This document shows positions 28,280 to 37,296 of a DNA stretch of 64,000 bases, in pieces. The notes below the pieces were generated by a model. That model was given only the letters and a program-made list of their open reading frames with translations. It did no database searches and had not been told where the DNA came from. Position 1 is the stretch's first letter; the number at the start of each line of letters is the position of its first letter. The DNA is from Hyalangium ruber. GTDB lineage: Bacteria > Myxococcota > Myxococcia > Myxococcales > Myxococcaceae. The position numbers and the translations under genes are program-made. The DNA is taken from NCBI RefSeq assembly GCF_034259325.1, contig NZ_JAXIVS010000008.1, positions 406,517-470,516 on the forward strand, in the 5' to 3' direction.

Positions 28280-30061
28280 TTGTCCAACAAGACGAACCCG
28301 CGCCTCAATCCACCCGAAGACGCCTCGCCTGAGGATTCCGTTCCACCCGCCGAGCACACAGGAACGCGGCCAACGGTCGAGCCCACGGCCACCCACCACA
28401 CCGTCAACTTCACCGCCACCTCGCTGGCGGCCCCGGTCGCTGGGGAGATGACGGGCACCATCGTCGCTCCGCTCGAGGCCGGTGAGCTGCCCGACGTGGC
28501 CTCCATCCGCGGCATGCGGCTGGACCAGTTGCTGCTGTTGACCACGGGCGCGCTCGTCGTCGTCATCGTCGGTCTGCTCGCCGCGCTCTCGTTCGCCTCC
28601 ACGAAGAACCTGTTCGAGGACACCGCCGGCCGCTTCAAGGACAGGCTCCAGAGCCAGGCCCGCGAGCTCGGACAGACGGTGAGCCACACCCTGGCGCTCA
28701 CCTCCGCCACCTCGCTGCGCGACAACAACTACGGCTTCCTCTCCGAGGTGGCGCGCTCCATCACCGAGGACAACCCCAACATCCTGCGCGTGCAGATGTT
28801 CGACGCCGACGGGCTGCTGGTGGCCGACTCGGACAAGGACGCCAAGCTGGGCGAGTCCTCCGGAGGCCGCAAGGCCGAGCGTGGCTGGGCCACCGCCTTC
28901 TTCCAGGATCAGCCCGTCTTCGAGTTCCAGGAGCCGCTGGACTACAACTCCCAGAGCGGCAAGGGCCTCATCGTCATCAGCTACTCGCTCAACGCGCTCC
29001 AGAAGCAGATCAACGAGCTGGAGGAGAGCAAGCAGCAGACCCTGCGGCAGACGACGCTGCGCACCGTGGGCCTGGGGCTCGGCTTCGTGGTGCTCGCCGG
29101 CATCCTCGCCGCGCTGCAGAGCCGCAGCGTGACCCGGCCCCTGGGCGTGCTCACCCGCCGGGTGATGCAGCTGGCCGCGGGTGACCTGAGCGCTCGCAGC
29201 ACCGGGCAGGCCACGGGCGCCGGCCGCGAGGTGAAGACGCTGGGCGTGGTGTTCAACCACATGGCCGAGCGCATCAAGGTCCTGCTCGAGGACGTGCGCG
29301 TCAAGGCGCAGCTCGAGCGCGAGATGTCGCTTGCGCGCACGGTGCAGGAGACGCTGCTGCCCGGCCGCGAGGCGCTGCAGATGGGGCCCCTGCGCATCGC
29401 CGGCCTGGTCGTCACCGCGGATGCGTGCGGCGGCGACTGGTGGTTCCGCGCCCCGCTGGACGAGCAGCGCGTGGTGATCGGCATCGGCGACGTGACGGGC
29501 CACGGTCTGTCCACGGCGCTGGTGGCCACCAGCGCCACCTCGGGGTTCGCCTCGGCCATGACGATGCGCGAGCCGGACCAGCTCAACTCGCAGGTCCTCA
29601 TCAGCGCGCTCAACATCACCCTGGCCCACCTGGGCCGCGCCGAGTACCAGATGTCCAGCGCGCTGGCCGTCATCGACACGCAGAACGGCCTCATCGACTA
29701 CGCGGCCGGTGGCCACCCCGCCGCCGCCGTCTACAACCGGCTGTCGGGCCAGTTCGCCTCGCTGCCGGCGCGCGGCCCGCTGCTGGGCGCCTCTGTCACC
29801 TCCACGTACTCCTCGCGCCAGGCGCAGCTGCGCCCGGGCGACATCGTGGTCTGGTACACGGACGGTCTCACCGAGGCGCGTGACGCGGGCGGCAAGCTCT
29901 ACGGCACCCAGCGCCTGGGCGCCGCCGTCCAGGCCAACGCCAGCCTGTCGGCCGAAGCGCTGCGCGACGCCATCCTGGCGGACGTGCGCGCCTTCAGCGC
30001 CGGTCAACCCCAGCGTGACGACATCACCGTCGTCGTCGCCGAGTTCAGCCCTGCCTCCTAG
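28280..30061 (+). CDS. Membrane-bound SpoIIE/RsbU-type Ser/Thr phosphatase (PP2C) with HAMP
   Basis: I start at TTG 28280 (593 residues); no ATG fits. After a disordered N-terminus come a membrane helix (about 83-106), a Cache-like periplasmic sensor, a second helix (about 262-281), a HAMP linker and a PP2C_SIG domain from about 371. The metal-binding aspartates lie in CGGDWW, GIGDVTGHG, WYTDGLTEARD and QRDDITVVV, so it should be active. Members dephosphorylate STAS-domain anti-anti-sigma proteins. A STAS-kinase fusion and an RsbW-like ATPase lie 6-9 kb downstream on the same strand, making them candidate substrate and antagonist. A TPR gene follows after 13 bases. Confidence 0.9.
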   Translation: MSNKTNPRLNPPEDASPEDSVPPAEHTGTRPTVEPTATHHTVNFTATSLAAPVAGEMTGTIVAPLEAGELPDVASIRGMRLDQLLLLTTGALVVVIVGLLAALSFASTKNLFEDTAGRFKDRLQSQARELGQTVSHTLALTSATSLRDNNYGFLSEVARSITEDNPNILRVQMFDADGLLVADSDKDAKLGESSGGRKAERGWATAFFQDQPVFEFQEPLDYNSQSGKGLIVISYSLNALQKQINELEESKQQTLRQTTLRTVGLGLGFVVLAGILAALQSRSVTRPLGVLTRRVMQLAAGDLSARSTGQATGAGREVKTLGVVFNHMAERIKVLLEDVRVKAQLEREMSLARTVQETLLPGREALQMGPLRIAGLVVTADACGGDWWFRAPLDEQRVVIGIGDVTGHGLSTALVATSATSGFASAMTMREPDQLNSQVLISALNITLAHLGRAEYQMSSALAVIDTQNGLIDYAAGGHPAAAVYNRLSGQFASLPARGPLLGASVTSTYSSRQAQLRPGDIVVWYTDGLTEARDAGGKLYGTQRLGAAVQANASLSAEALRDAILADVRAFSAGQPQRDDITVVVAEFSPAS

Positions 30062-30074
30062 CTTCCGGAACCGC

Positions 30075-32594
30075 ATGAGCCGCATCCATCGACCCACCCG
30101 TGTGCGCCGCTTCCTGTCGGCGCTCGTTCTCGTCAACATGCTCTCGGGCAGCGCGGCCCTGGCGCAGTACCGCCCGCCGCCGCTCACCGAGTCCCAGCAG
30201 CTGGTGAAGGAGGCGGAAGTCTCCCAGGTCGCCGCCAGCGCCGCCCTCACCTCCGGCAACAAGAAGGAGGCCGAGGAGAAGAACCGCAAGGCGCTGCAGC
30301 TCTTCGAGCAGGCGCTCACGGTGGATCCCACCTCGGTGCCGGCCGCCGCGGGCCTGGGCACCGTGGGCAACCTGCTGCAGGACTACAACCGCGTCGCCGA
30401 GAAGCTCAAGCCGGTGCTCGCCTCCAACCCCGGGGAGATCTCCCTGGCCTACCCGCTGGGCGTGGCGCTCTACAAGCTGCGCCGCGTCCAGGAGGCGCTG
30501 CCGCTGCTGGAGCAGGTGTCCGACGCGAACCTGCCCGAGCACCTCATCGTCAACTACTACCTGGGCAGCTACTACCTCTATGAGCAGCGCGGGGACGTGG
30601 CCATCGCCAAGCTCCAGCGCTACCTGTCGCTGCGCCCGGAGAAGCTGGCCGGCAACGACTACCAGATCCACGAGCTGATCGGCCGCGGCCACCTGCTGCG
30701 CCGTGATCCGGCCTCCGCGCGCGCCGCCTTCCAGCGCGCCCAGACGGGCCGCCCGGAGTCGGTCTCCACGCAGATGGGCCTGGCGGCCGTGCTGGAGATG
30801 GAGGGCCGCACCCAGGAGGCGCAGACGCTGGTGCAGAAGCTCGTCACCTCGTTCCCGCAGGCGCCCGAGCCCAAGGAGCGCCTGGGCCGCATGCTGCTGT
30901 CCACGGGCGACGTGGCCGGCGCGGAGACGCAGGCGGTGGCCCTGGTGAAGCTGGGCGGCACCGCGGCCGCGCACCTGCTGCTCGGTGACGTGCGCCTGGC
31001 GCAGAAGAAGGCCACGGAGGCCGAGGCCGAGTACCGCAAGGTGCTGCAGCTCGCGCCGGGCCTGGTGTCGGCGCAGATCGCCGTGGGCCGCGCGCTGCAG
31101 GCGCAGGGCCGCAACGAGGAGGCCATCCGCTACCTCGAGTCCGCGGCACAGGCGGGCGGCAACAACCTGGAGCTGTGGGCCTCGCTCGGCTCCGTCAACC
31201 GCCGCGCCAACCGCTTCCAGCGCGCCGTGGAGATCCACCGTCGCGTGGTGGAGCTCGCCCCGCGCCAGGCCCTGGGCTACGTGCTGCTGGGCGCCGACCA
31301 CTTCGCCACCGGCCAGTGGGATCAGGCCATCGAGGACTACACCACCGCGCTCAACGTCGAGCCGGGCAACGCCACCGCCCAGAAGTGGCTGGCGCGCTCG
31401 CTGGCGCACCGCGCTCGGGGCCGCGCCGACTCGAACCGGCTGGATGACGCCATCCGCGATCTGCGCCGCGCGTACGATCTCGATCGCAGCGCCGCCATGG
31501 CCCGCCGGCTCGGCGCGGCGATGCTGGAGAAGCGCGAGTTCACCGGGGCGCGCGCCGTGCTGGAGCAGGGCGCGACGATGCAGGGCGCCACCTGGCGCGA
31601 GCACTGGCTGCTGGGCTACGCACGGCTGGGCGCCGGAGACGCCGAGGCGGCGCTGGCCGCCTTCGATCAGGCCGTGAAGCTCACAGAGCAGCCCGAGGAT
31701 CTCGCGGATGTGTCCGTGGGCGCGGCGCTCGCCGAGGTGGAGCTGGGCCGCGTGGACGAGGCGGTGCAGCGGCTGTCCGAGCCGGGCCCCTCCAAGGCCG
31801 CCCGGGCGCTGGCCGAGGCCAACCTGCCGCTCATGCTGCTGCGCCGGGCGCTCACGCGCCTGGAAGGGTCGGAGCTGGAGGCGGCGCGCAAGGACGTGGA
31901 GCTCGCCGAGAAGTTCAACCTCGCCAAGCAGCCGGACCTGGCCAAGCTGGAGTCCTTCACCAAGGCGCTGCTGCTCACCGAGGAGAAGCGCTTCGCCGAG
32001 GCGAACGCGGCGCTCAAGCGCGGCCTCACCCCGACGCCGCGCTGGGCCCAGTCCAACACGCGCGCGCTGGCGGAGGCTTACATGCTCTACCGCAAGGAGC
32101 AGGTGCCTCAGGCGCGCAAGCTGCTGACGGCGGCGGCCAAGAAGCCCTCGCCCTGGCAGGCCAAGTGGATGTCCTCCCTGGCCAACGCGCTGCACCGCGT
32201 GGAAGGCGAGCGCGCGTACGCCGCGGGCAACTTCAAGCTGGCGGAGAAGGCCTTCAAGGCGGCGCTGGGCTCCGACTCCGAGGACGCGGTGCTGCAGCAC
32301 AACCTGGCCTGCGTGGAGTACCGCAAGGGCAAGGCCGCCGACGCGGTGGTCACCTGGAAGCGGCTCGAGCCGCAGGTGCCCACGGCCGCGCTCAACCTGG
32401 GCATCGACGCCCAGGAGCGCCGCGATGACATTCCCGAGGCGGTGGATGCCTACCGCCGCTACCTGGCCACCGGTGGCTCGCGCGCGGGCGTCGTCCGCGA
32501 GTGGCGCGAGCGCCTGGTCGTCCTCTATGGGCTGGGCGGCGGCGCTACCGCCTCCGAGCCGTCCGAGGCCACCGCCACGGAGACCCTCCCATGA
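30075..32594 (+). CDS. Exported tetratricopeptide-repeat protein
   Basis: An 839-residue protein with a signal peptide (FLSALVLVNMLSGSAALAQ) followed by more than fifteen TPR-like helical hairpins from about residue 50 to the end, for example EAEAEYRKVLQLAPGLVSA and AEKAFKAALGSDSEDAVLQH. The arrangement suits a periplasmic or outer-membrane scaffold. It sits between the phosphatase and a PhnD-like binding protein, with which it overlaps by four bases (ATGA), so the three genes are one transcription unit. I infer a role in assembling or sensing within the envelope cluster; no enzyme motif is present. Confidence 0.88.
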   Translation: MSRIHRPTRVRRFLSALVLVNMLSGSAALAQYRPPPLTESQQLVKEAEVSQVAASAALTSGNKKEAEEKNRKALQLFEQALTVDPTSVPAAAGLGTVGNLLQDYNRVAEKLKPVLASNPGEISLAYPLGVALYKLRRVQEALPLLEQVSDANLPEHLIVNYYLGSYYLYEQRGDVAIAKLQRYLSLRPEKLAGNDYQIHELIGRGHLLRRDPASARAAFQRAQTGRPESVSTQMGLAAVLEMEGRTQEAQTLVQKLVTSFPQAPEPKERLGRMLLSTGDVAGAETQAVALVKLGGTAAAHLLLGDVRLAQKKATEAEAEYRKVLQLAPGLVSAQIAVGRALQAQGRNEEAIRYLESAAQAGGNNLELWASLGSVNRRANRFQRAVEIHRRVVELAPRQALGYVLLGADHFATGQWDQAIEDYTTALNVEPGNATAQKWLARSLAHRARGRADSNRLDDAIRDLRRAYDLDRSAAMARRLGAAMLEKREFTGARAVLEQGATMQGATWREHWLLGYARLGAGDAEAALAAFDQAVKLTEQPEDLADVSVGAALAEVELGRVDEAVQRLSEPGPSKAARALAEANLPLMLLRRALTRLEGSELEAARKDVELAEKFNLAKQPDLAKLESFTKALLLTEEKRFAEANAALKRGLTPTPRWAQSNTRALAEAYMLYRKEQVPQARKLLTAAAKKPSPWQAKWMSSLANALHRVEGERAYAAGNFKLAEKAFKAALGSDSEDAVLQHNLACVEYRKGKAADAVVTWKRLEPQVPTAALNLGIDAQERRDDIPEAVDAYRRYLATGGSRAGVVREWRERLVVLYGLGGGATASEPSEATATETLP

Positions 32595-33496
32595 AGACCT
32601 CTCGCCTGTTGCTGATCTGCCTCGCGATGGTGTGCGCCTGGGCGCCCGCCGCGTGGGCCCAGAAGAAGTCCACCCTCGGCGTGTTCCTGCCCACCACCCT
32701 CACGGACGGCCAGGAGCGCTTCGAGTTCGCCGAGAAGCTCGCGGGCCAGCTCGGCACCGCGCTGGGCCAGCCCGTGGCGGCCAAGAGCTTCGGCCGCTAC
32801 GAGGACTTCTCCAAGGCCATCTCCGACGGCCTGGTCGACTTCGCCGTGGTGGACGCGTGGGCCGCCGTGCAGCTGGGCGCCAAGGCCACCCCGGTGGCCT
32901 TCGCCGCGCTGTCCGGAGACACCAACCAGCGCTGGGCCATCGTCTCCAACGCCAAGGGCTCGGTGAAGGACCTCGCCGGCAAGCGGCTGGCGCTCACCAA
33001 GGGCTCGGGGCCCTCGGATCCGAAGTTCGTCTCGCACGTCGTCTTCGCGGGCGACCTGGATGCGCAGCGCCACTTCAAGATCGTCTCGGTGCCCAACGTG
33101 GAGTCGGCGCTCAAGGCGCTCGAGGCCAAGGGCGCCGAGGCCGCGCTGGTGCCGGTGTCGCACGTGCCCAAGGACATGAAGGTGCTCTTCCGCAGCGCCA
33201 AGGTGCCCGGCGCGGTGCTGGTGAGCCTGCGCGGCAACCCTGAGTCCCTGGAGAACAACCTCTCCCAGCTCTCCTCCGTGGCCCCCTTCAGCGCCTTCGT
33301 CAAGGTGCAGGGCCGTGAGTTCGAGGACTTCCGCAAGCTGGCCCAGCAGGGTCCACCGCGCCGCCAGCCAGTCATCATCGACAGCCCGGTGCTGCGCGTG
33401 GACACCGATGCCCTGGTGCAGTCCGAGCAGCTCAACCCGGTGCTGCCCTCCTTCACCAGCGCCATGGAAGTCTCGGGCGAGCAGCCCGACGATTGA
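32591..33496 (+). CDS. PhnD-like periplasmic substrate-binding protein
   Basis: A 301-residue exported protein (signal ending AWAPAAWAQ). The fold signature is that of the phosphate/phosphite/phosphonate binding-protein group: GRYEDFSKAISDGLVDFAVVDAW for the N-lobe and LAGKRLALTKGSGPSDPKFV at the hinge. No ABC permease or ATPase genes accompany it, so it is more likely a sensor or delivery subunit than a transporter part. It could report ligand occupancy to the upstream Cache-HAMP phosphatase, an inference from operon order. The ligand is unknown. Confidence 0.8.
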   Translation: MKTSRLLLICLAMVCAWAPAAWAQKKSTLGVFLPTTLTDGQERFEFAEKLAGQLGTALGQPVAAKSFGRYEDFSKAISDGLVDFAVVDAWAAVQLGAKATPVAFAALSGDTNQRWAIVSNAKGSVKDLAGKRLALTKGSGPSDPKFVSHVVFAGDLDAQRHFKIVSVPNVESALKALEAKGAEAALVPVSHVPKDMKVLFRSAKVPGAVLVSLRGNPESLENNLSQLSSVAPFSAFVKVQGREFEDFRKLAQQGPPRRQPVIIDSPVLRVDTDALVQSEQLNPVLPSFTSAMEVSGEQPDD

Positions 33497-33515
33497 GACA
33501 CGATATGTAGCAAGT

Positions 33516-33540
33516 GGCCGGGCCCTTCGGGTGCCCGGCC
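33516..33540 (+). terminator. GC-rich hairpin after the PhnD-like gene
   Basis: An 8-bp stem (GGCCGGGC with GCCCGGCC) and a short loop lie 20 bases beyond the stop codon. There is no T-tract, so termination strength is uncertain. Confidence 0.55.
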
Positions 33541-33559
33541 AGGTCGTCACGCGGAATCA

Positions 33560-33586
33560 GACCCCACTACCGGTCAGGGTGGGGTC
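33560..33586 (+). terminator. Second hairpin in the same gap
   Basis: A perfect 8-bp stem, GACCCCAC paired with GTGGGGTC, lies 20 bases after the first hairpin. Together they could isolate the phosphatase-TPR-PhnD transcript from the receptor gene, or act as a leader structure for the latter. Confidence 0.45.
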
Positions 33587-33852
33587 GGCAGGACCCAGCC
33601 CGTCAGAGGCGGGAGAGAGCTGAGCCCGTTCCGAGAGGCACCCAGGTGGGATGTGCCGGCGCACGGGTGGGGGAGTGCGGCACCCGGTGGTTTTAGGCCG
33701 CCACTTGGCTCACGTGAACGCAGTAGGGTAACTTGGATCCGACAGTTGGAGCGTTCGGGAGCGAACCTTGCAGCCAAGGGGTACTCCTCCGCTCGGACTG
33801 TCGTTCGGGGCTTCAAGAACCGTAGAAGGCTGCTCCACTAGCGGATGTGAGA

Positions 33853-36420
33853 ATGATGCACTCGACTGTTTTGCGTTGGCCGCGGCGCGCTGCGGCTCGG
33901 ATCTTCTCCGGGCACCGGTTGCTCCGGACGTCTCTGCAACTCTCCCTTGTCTTCTGCGTAATCGCGGGGCTCGCCACGGGCAACGCCGAAGCGCAGGAGC
34001 CGGCGAAGAAGCCCGCCAAGCCGAAGACGGCGAAGACGACGAAGACGCCCAAGACGCCCAAGACGCCCAAGACGGGGAAGGGCGCGAAGAAGGTCGCCGC
34101 TCCGGCCGCGACGACTCCCGAGCCCACGTCCTCTCCCCTGGATGCGTTCAACCCGGATGATCCGACGGCACCGGGCCCCATGGAGGCCCTGCCCACGACT
34201 CCCGACACGGAGCCCAGCGTGCCGACGTTCGACCCGCCGCCTCCGCCCGAGTCCAAGCCCGCGGTGGCGGAGCCCGCTCCGGCCCCGTCGCCGATGAGCC
34301 CGCCGCCCACGACGTCGCCGATGCCGGGTGCGGCCTCGCCGTCCGACCCGACGGTCGCCGCGCCTCCGACCTCGAACGTGCCGCAGTCCTCGCCGTTCAC
34401 CGGCCCCGAGTCCTCGCGTCCGCTGCCGCCGCCCGCGGGCCTGGCCGGCTTCGATCCGGATCCGACGGCGGGCCAGGACTCCATCGAGGAGTCGGTGAAC
34501 GTGCTCTTGAGCGAGGCGGTGGTGACGACCGCCGGCAAGCGCAAGCAGAACATCTCGGACGTGCCGCTCACGGTGTCGTGGATCCCCGCCGAGGAGCTGG
34601 AGGGCACGGGCGCCTTCACCCTGTGCGAGGCCATCCAGTACTTCCCCGGCCTCGAGTGCCGCCGCGGCTCCATGCGCAAGGTGGCGGTGAGCGCGCGTGG
34701 CCTCGGCTCCAACTACCTGTCCAACCGCCTGCTGCTGCTCAAGGACGGCCGTCCGCTGACGGACCCCTGGACGGGCCAGTTCTACGCGGATGAGACGACG
34801 CCGGTGACCAACCTGAAGCAGGTGGAAGTCATCCGCGGCCCGGGTTCGTCGCTGTACGGCTCCAACGCCTTCAGCGGCGTCATCAACATCATCGAGCGCC
34901 AGCCTGGGGACCTCATCCAGGAGGGCAAGAACCTGGGCTTCGACGGCCGCGTGCTGGCGGGCCAGGACAACACCTACCGCGTGCAGGCCACGGCGGCCGG
35001 TCGCGCGGGCCCGGTGGAGGCGCTGGCCAGCTACTACGGCTTCAGCTCGGACGGCGCGCAGCTGTTCAACAACCCGGCCACCGGCTTCGAGGACACCAAC
35101 CAGGACTCGGTGGTGCATTCGGCCAGCGGCAAGCTGAAGGTGGGCATGTTCTCGCTGGACGCGGACTTCACCGACGCGGAGATCGGCCGCCCCGGCGGCA
35201 CGCAGATCTCCACGGTGGGCAACTGCGGCCGCTGCCACTACACGGCTGACGACACCGAGCACGTGCAGAACCTGAACGCCGCCGCGCAGGTGGACACGCA
35301 GATCAACGAGAACGTGCGCGTGTTCGCCCAGGGCTACACGCTCTTCAAGCGCCGCGTGGTGGACCTGAAGAACATGGTCACCGGCGAGCTCCAGCCGGCC
35401 CTCGGCAAGCGCCGCCGCTACGGTGGTGAGGCGCGCGCCCTGGTCACCACGGGCAACCTGTCGCTGACCTTCGGTGGCGACGTGAAGGACGACCTGGTCA
35501 ACAACCAGAACGTGCTGGCGGGCCTGACCTCGGACGACACCACGCAGATGATCCTCGGCGGCTTCGTGGACGCCGAGTACCGGCCGACCAGCCGCCTGGT
35601 GCTCGGCGTGGGCGCCCGCTACGACAATTACCAGATCCCCGAGAACGTCTGGACGGCGCGCAAGGATCAGATCTCCCCGCGCGCCTCCGTGGTGTTCCAC
35701 GCGATGCCGGACCTGACGCTGCGCACCAACTACGGCCGCGCCTTCCGCGCCCCCACCCTGGCGGAGCTGGCCATCAACCAGCAGATGTACGCCGCCACGC
35801 TGCTGGGCAGCCCGGACCTGCGCGCCGAGACGCTGGACACCTTCGAGGCCTCGGTGGACTACTGGCCCTTCGAGCGCCGCGTGCGCCTGACGGGCACGGG
35901 CTTCTACAACATCGCCAAGAACTTCATTAACCAGCAGCTCATCTTCGGCTCCACCTCGCAGTTCCGGAACATCGGCGACGCGCGAGTGGCGGGCTTCGAG
36001 GTGGAGGCGGCCGCGCAGATCCCCTCGGCCAACTCCTCCTTCGACGTGGCCTACCAGTTCCTGGACGCCAAGGCGCTGCCCTACGGCGGCGGCCCCTCCA
36101 CCGAACTCGACTACGCGCCGCGCCACCGGCTCTACGCGCGTGCCCGCACCAACCTGGGCAAGTCGGCGTTCGCCGAGGTGTACGGCCTGTACGTGGGCAA
36201 CCGCTTCGATCCGGGCTTCCTGCTGGACGACTCGGGCGTCGCCGAGCGCGTGCAGTTGCCGGGCTACGTCACCGCCAGCGCCCGCGTCGGCGTGAACGTT
36301 ACCCAGGGCCTGTCCGTGTCCTTGCTGGGCAACAACTTGTTCGACTCCAAGTACGAAGAGTCCCACGGCTTCCCGGCGCCCGGGCGCGGCGTGTACAGCG
36401 AAGTGAAGTTCCGTTACTAG
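33853..36420 (+). CDS. TonB-dependent outer-membrane receptor with a CxxCH haem motif
   Basis: An 855-residue protein with a long signal peptide. A Lys/Pro/Thr-rich stretch (TPKTPKTPKT) and a Pro/Ala-rich linker lead to residue about 210. A plug domain follows (DVPLTVSWIPAEEL, VEVIRGPGSSLYGSNAFSGVINII) and then a beta-barrel ending in an aromatic residue (EVKFRY). Unusually, the barrel region contains NCGRCHYTADD, a haem c attachment motif with its first Cys at residue 458. Receptors of this class import siderophores, vitamins, glycans or peptides with TonB energy. With cytochromes downstream, a redox or haem-linked role is possible. ATG 33853 or 33856 may be the start. Confidence 0.88.
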   Translation: MMHSTVLRWPRRAAARIFSGHRLLRTSLQLSLVFCVIAGLATGNAEAQEPAKKPAKPKTAKTTKTPKTPKTPKTGKGAKKVAAPAATTPEPTSSPLDAFNPDDPTAPGPMEALPTTPDTEPSVPTFDPPPPPESKPAVAEPAPAPSPMSPPPTTSPMPGAASPSDPTVAAPPTSNVPQSSPFTGPESSRPLPPPAGLAGFDPDPTAGQDSIEESVNVLLSEAVVTTAGKRKQNISDVPLTVSWIPAEELEGTGAFTLCEAIQYFPGLECRRGSMRKVAVSARGLGSNYLSNRLLLLKDGRPLTDPWTGQFYADETTPVTNLKQVEVIRGPGSSLYGSNAFSGVINIIERQPGDLIQEGKNLGFDGRVLAGQDNTYRVQATAAGRAGPVEALASYYGFSSDGAQLFNNPATGFEDTNQDSVVHSASGKLKVGMFSLDADFTDAEIGRPGGTQISTVGNCGRCHYTADDTEHVQNLNAAAQVDTQINENVRVFAQGYTLFKRRVVDLKNMVTGELQPALGKRRRYGGEARALVTTGNLSLTFGGDVKDDLVNNQNVLAGLTSDDTTQMILGGFVDAEYRPTSRLVLGVGARYDNYQIPENVWTARKDQISPRASVVFHAMPDLTLRTNYGRAFRAPTLAELAINQQMYAATLLGSPDLRAETLDTFEASVDYWPFERRVRLTGTGFYNIAKNFINQQLIFGSTSQFRNIGDARVAGFEVEAAAQIPSANSSFDVAYQFLDAKALPYGGGPSTELDYAPRHRLYARARTNLGKSAFAEVYGLYVGNRFDPGFLLDDSGVAERVQLPGYVTASARVGVNVTQGLSVSLLGNNLFDSKYEESHGFPAPGRGVYSEVKFRY

Positions 36421-36426
36421 GCGGCT

Positions 36427-37296
36427 GTGAGACCCATCACCCAGAGAGAGGCCCCTGGTGGCCTCTTGTTGATCGCCGACCCATCGCTCGCTCCGACGGT
36501 GCTCGAGCAGGTAGCCCCCACGCTGGCGCGGGGTGGGGTGTCCCTGTACTCGAGCCTGGAGGATCAGGGTGGGTCGCGCGCCGCCGTCCGCCGGCTGGTC
36601 CTCTTCGACGGCCGGTTGACGCCGGAGCACGCGGAGCTGCTCACGCGTGATCCCCCCGTGCTGCTGCTCGCCACACGGGGCACGGACGCCGACATGGGGC
36701 CTTCGGACTGGGAGGCGCGGCTACTGGGGGCGGTGCTTCGCGGCGAGCAGCTGGTGCCAAAGGGCGTCGAGGTCGCCCGGCAGCGGCTGATGCGGTTGAA
36801 GGACGTGCAGCATGCCGCCGAGGCCGCCTCCCTGGTGGTCGCGGAGGCGGGCGGCTCGAAGGTGGCCGGCCAGCTGGCGGCGGATGTGCTGCACGAGCTG
36901 GCGGTCAATGCCATGCTCGATGCGCCGGTGGATCCGCAGGGGCAGCCGAAGTATGCCCACCGACGAACGGAGGTGCAGCAGGTGGATCCCGAGGACGCTT
37001 GCGAGCTGGCGCTCGCGGTGGACGGCGGGCGAATCTATCTGGAGGCGGTGGACCGGTTCGGCCGGCTCACCACCGGGCCCTTTGCCCGGGCGCTGGCCTC
37101 CTATGGTGGGAAGGTGCAGGTCAATTCCTCGGGGGGTGGCGCGGGGTTGGGGCTGAGGCGGATGATCGAGCACAGCGATACCATCGCCGTGCGTGTGGTC
37201 CGAGGACGGGAGACACGGGTACTGTGCGCGGTGGACCTGGGTGATGTGCGTCGCCGTGCGGCGCTCCCCAAATCGCTGCTGTTCTGCATGGAATGA
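36427..37296 (+). CDS. RsbW-like ATP-binding protein (HATPase_c fold)
   Basis: A 289-residue protein from GTG 36427, six bases after the receptor stop. The C-terminal half has a GHKL ATPase layout: N-box LHELAVNAMLDAP, a degenerate G1 region (AVDRFGRL) and the G2 box GGGAGLGLRRM. This matches anti-sigma-factor-type kinases rather than sensor kinases, since no HisKA domain is present. The first 130 residues resemble a pseudo-receiver (LIADPSLAPTVLEQV) without a clear phospho-acceptor. Likely role: binds or phosphorylates the STAS domain encoded immediately downstream, with which the gene overlaps by four bases (ATGA). Confidence 0.75.
   Translation: MRPITQREAPGGLLLIADPSLAPTVLEQVAPTLARGGVSLYSSLEDQGGSRAAVRRLVLFDGRLTPEHAELLTRDPPVLLLATRGTDADMGPSDWEARLLGAVLRGEQLVPKGVEVARQRLMRLKDVQHAAEAASLVVAEAGGSKVAGQLAADVLHELAVNAMLDAPVDPQGQPKYAHRRTEVQQVDPEDACELALAVDGGRIYLEAVDRFGRLTTGPFARALASYGGKVQVNSSGGGAGLGLRRMIEHSDTIAVRVVRGRETRVLCAVDLGDVRRRAALPKSLLFCME

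Larger units (their letters stand above)
33497..33852. other. Intergenic region with two successive hairpins
   Basis: This 356-base gap lies between the PhnD-like gene and the TonB-dependent receptor gene. Two hairpins occupy its left end and the remaining 266 bases hold no recognised gene. It is the only large gap before the receptor, so a promoter for the receptor and downstream genes is expected here. Confidence 0.5.
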
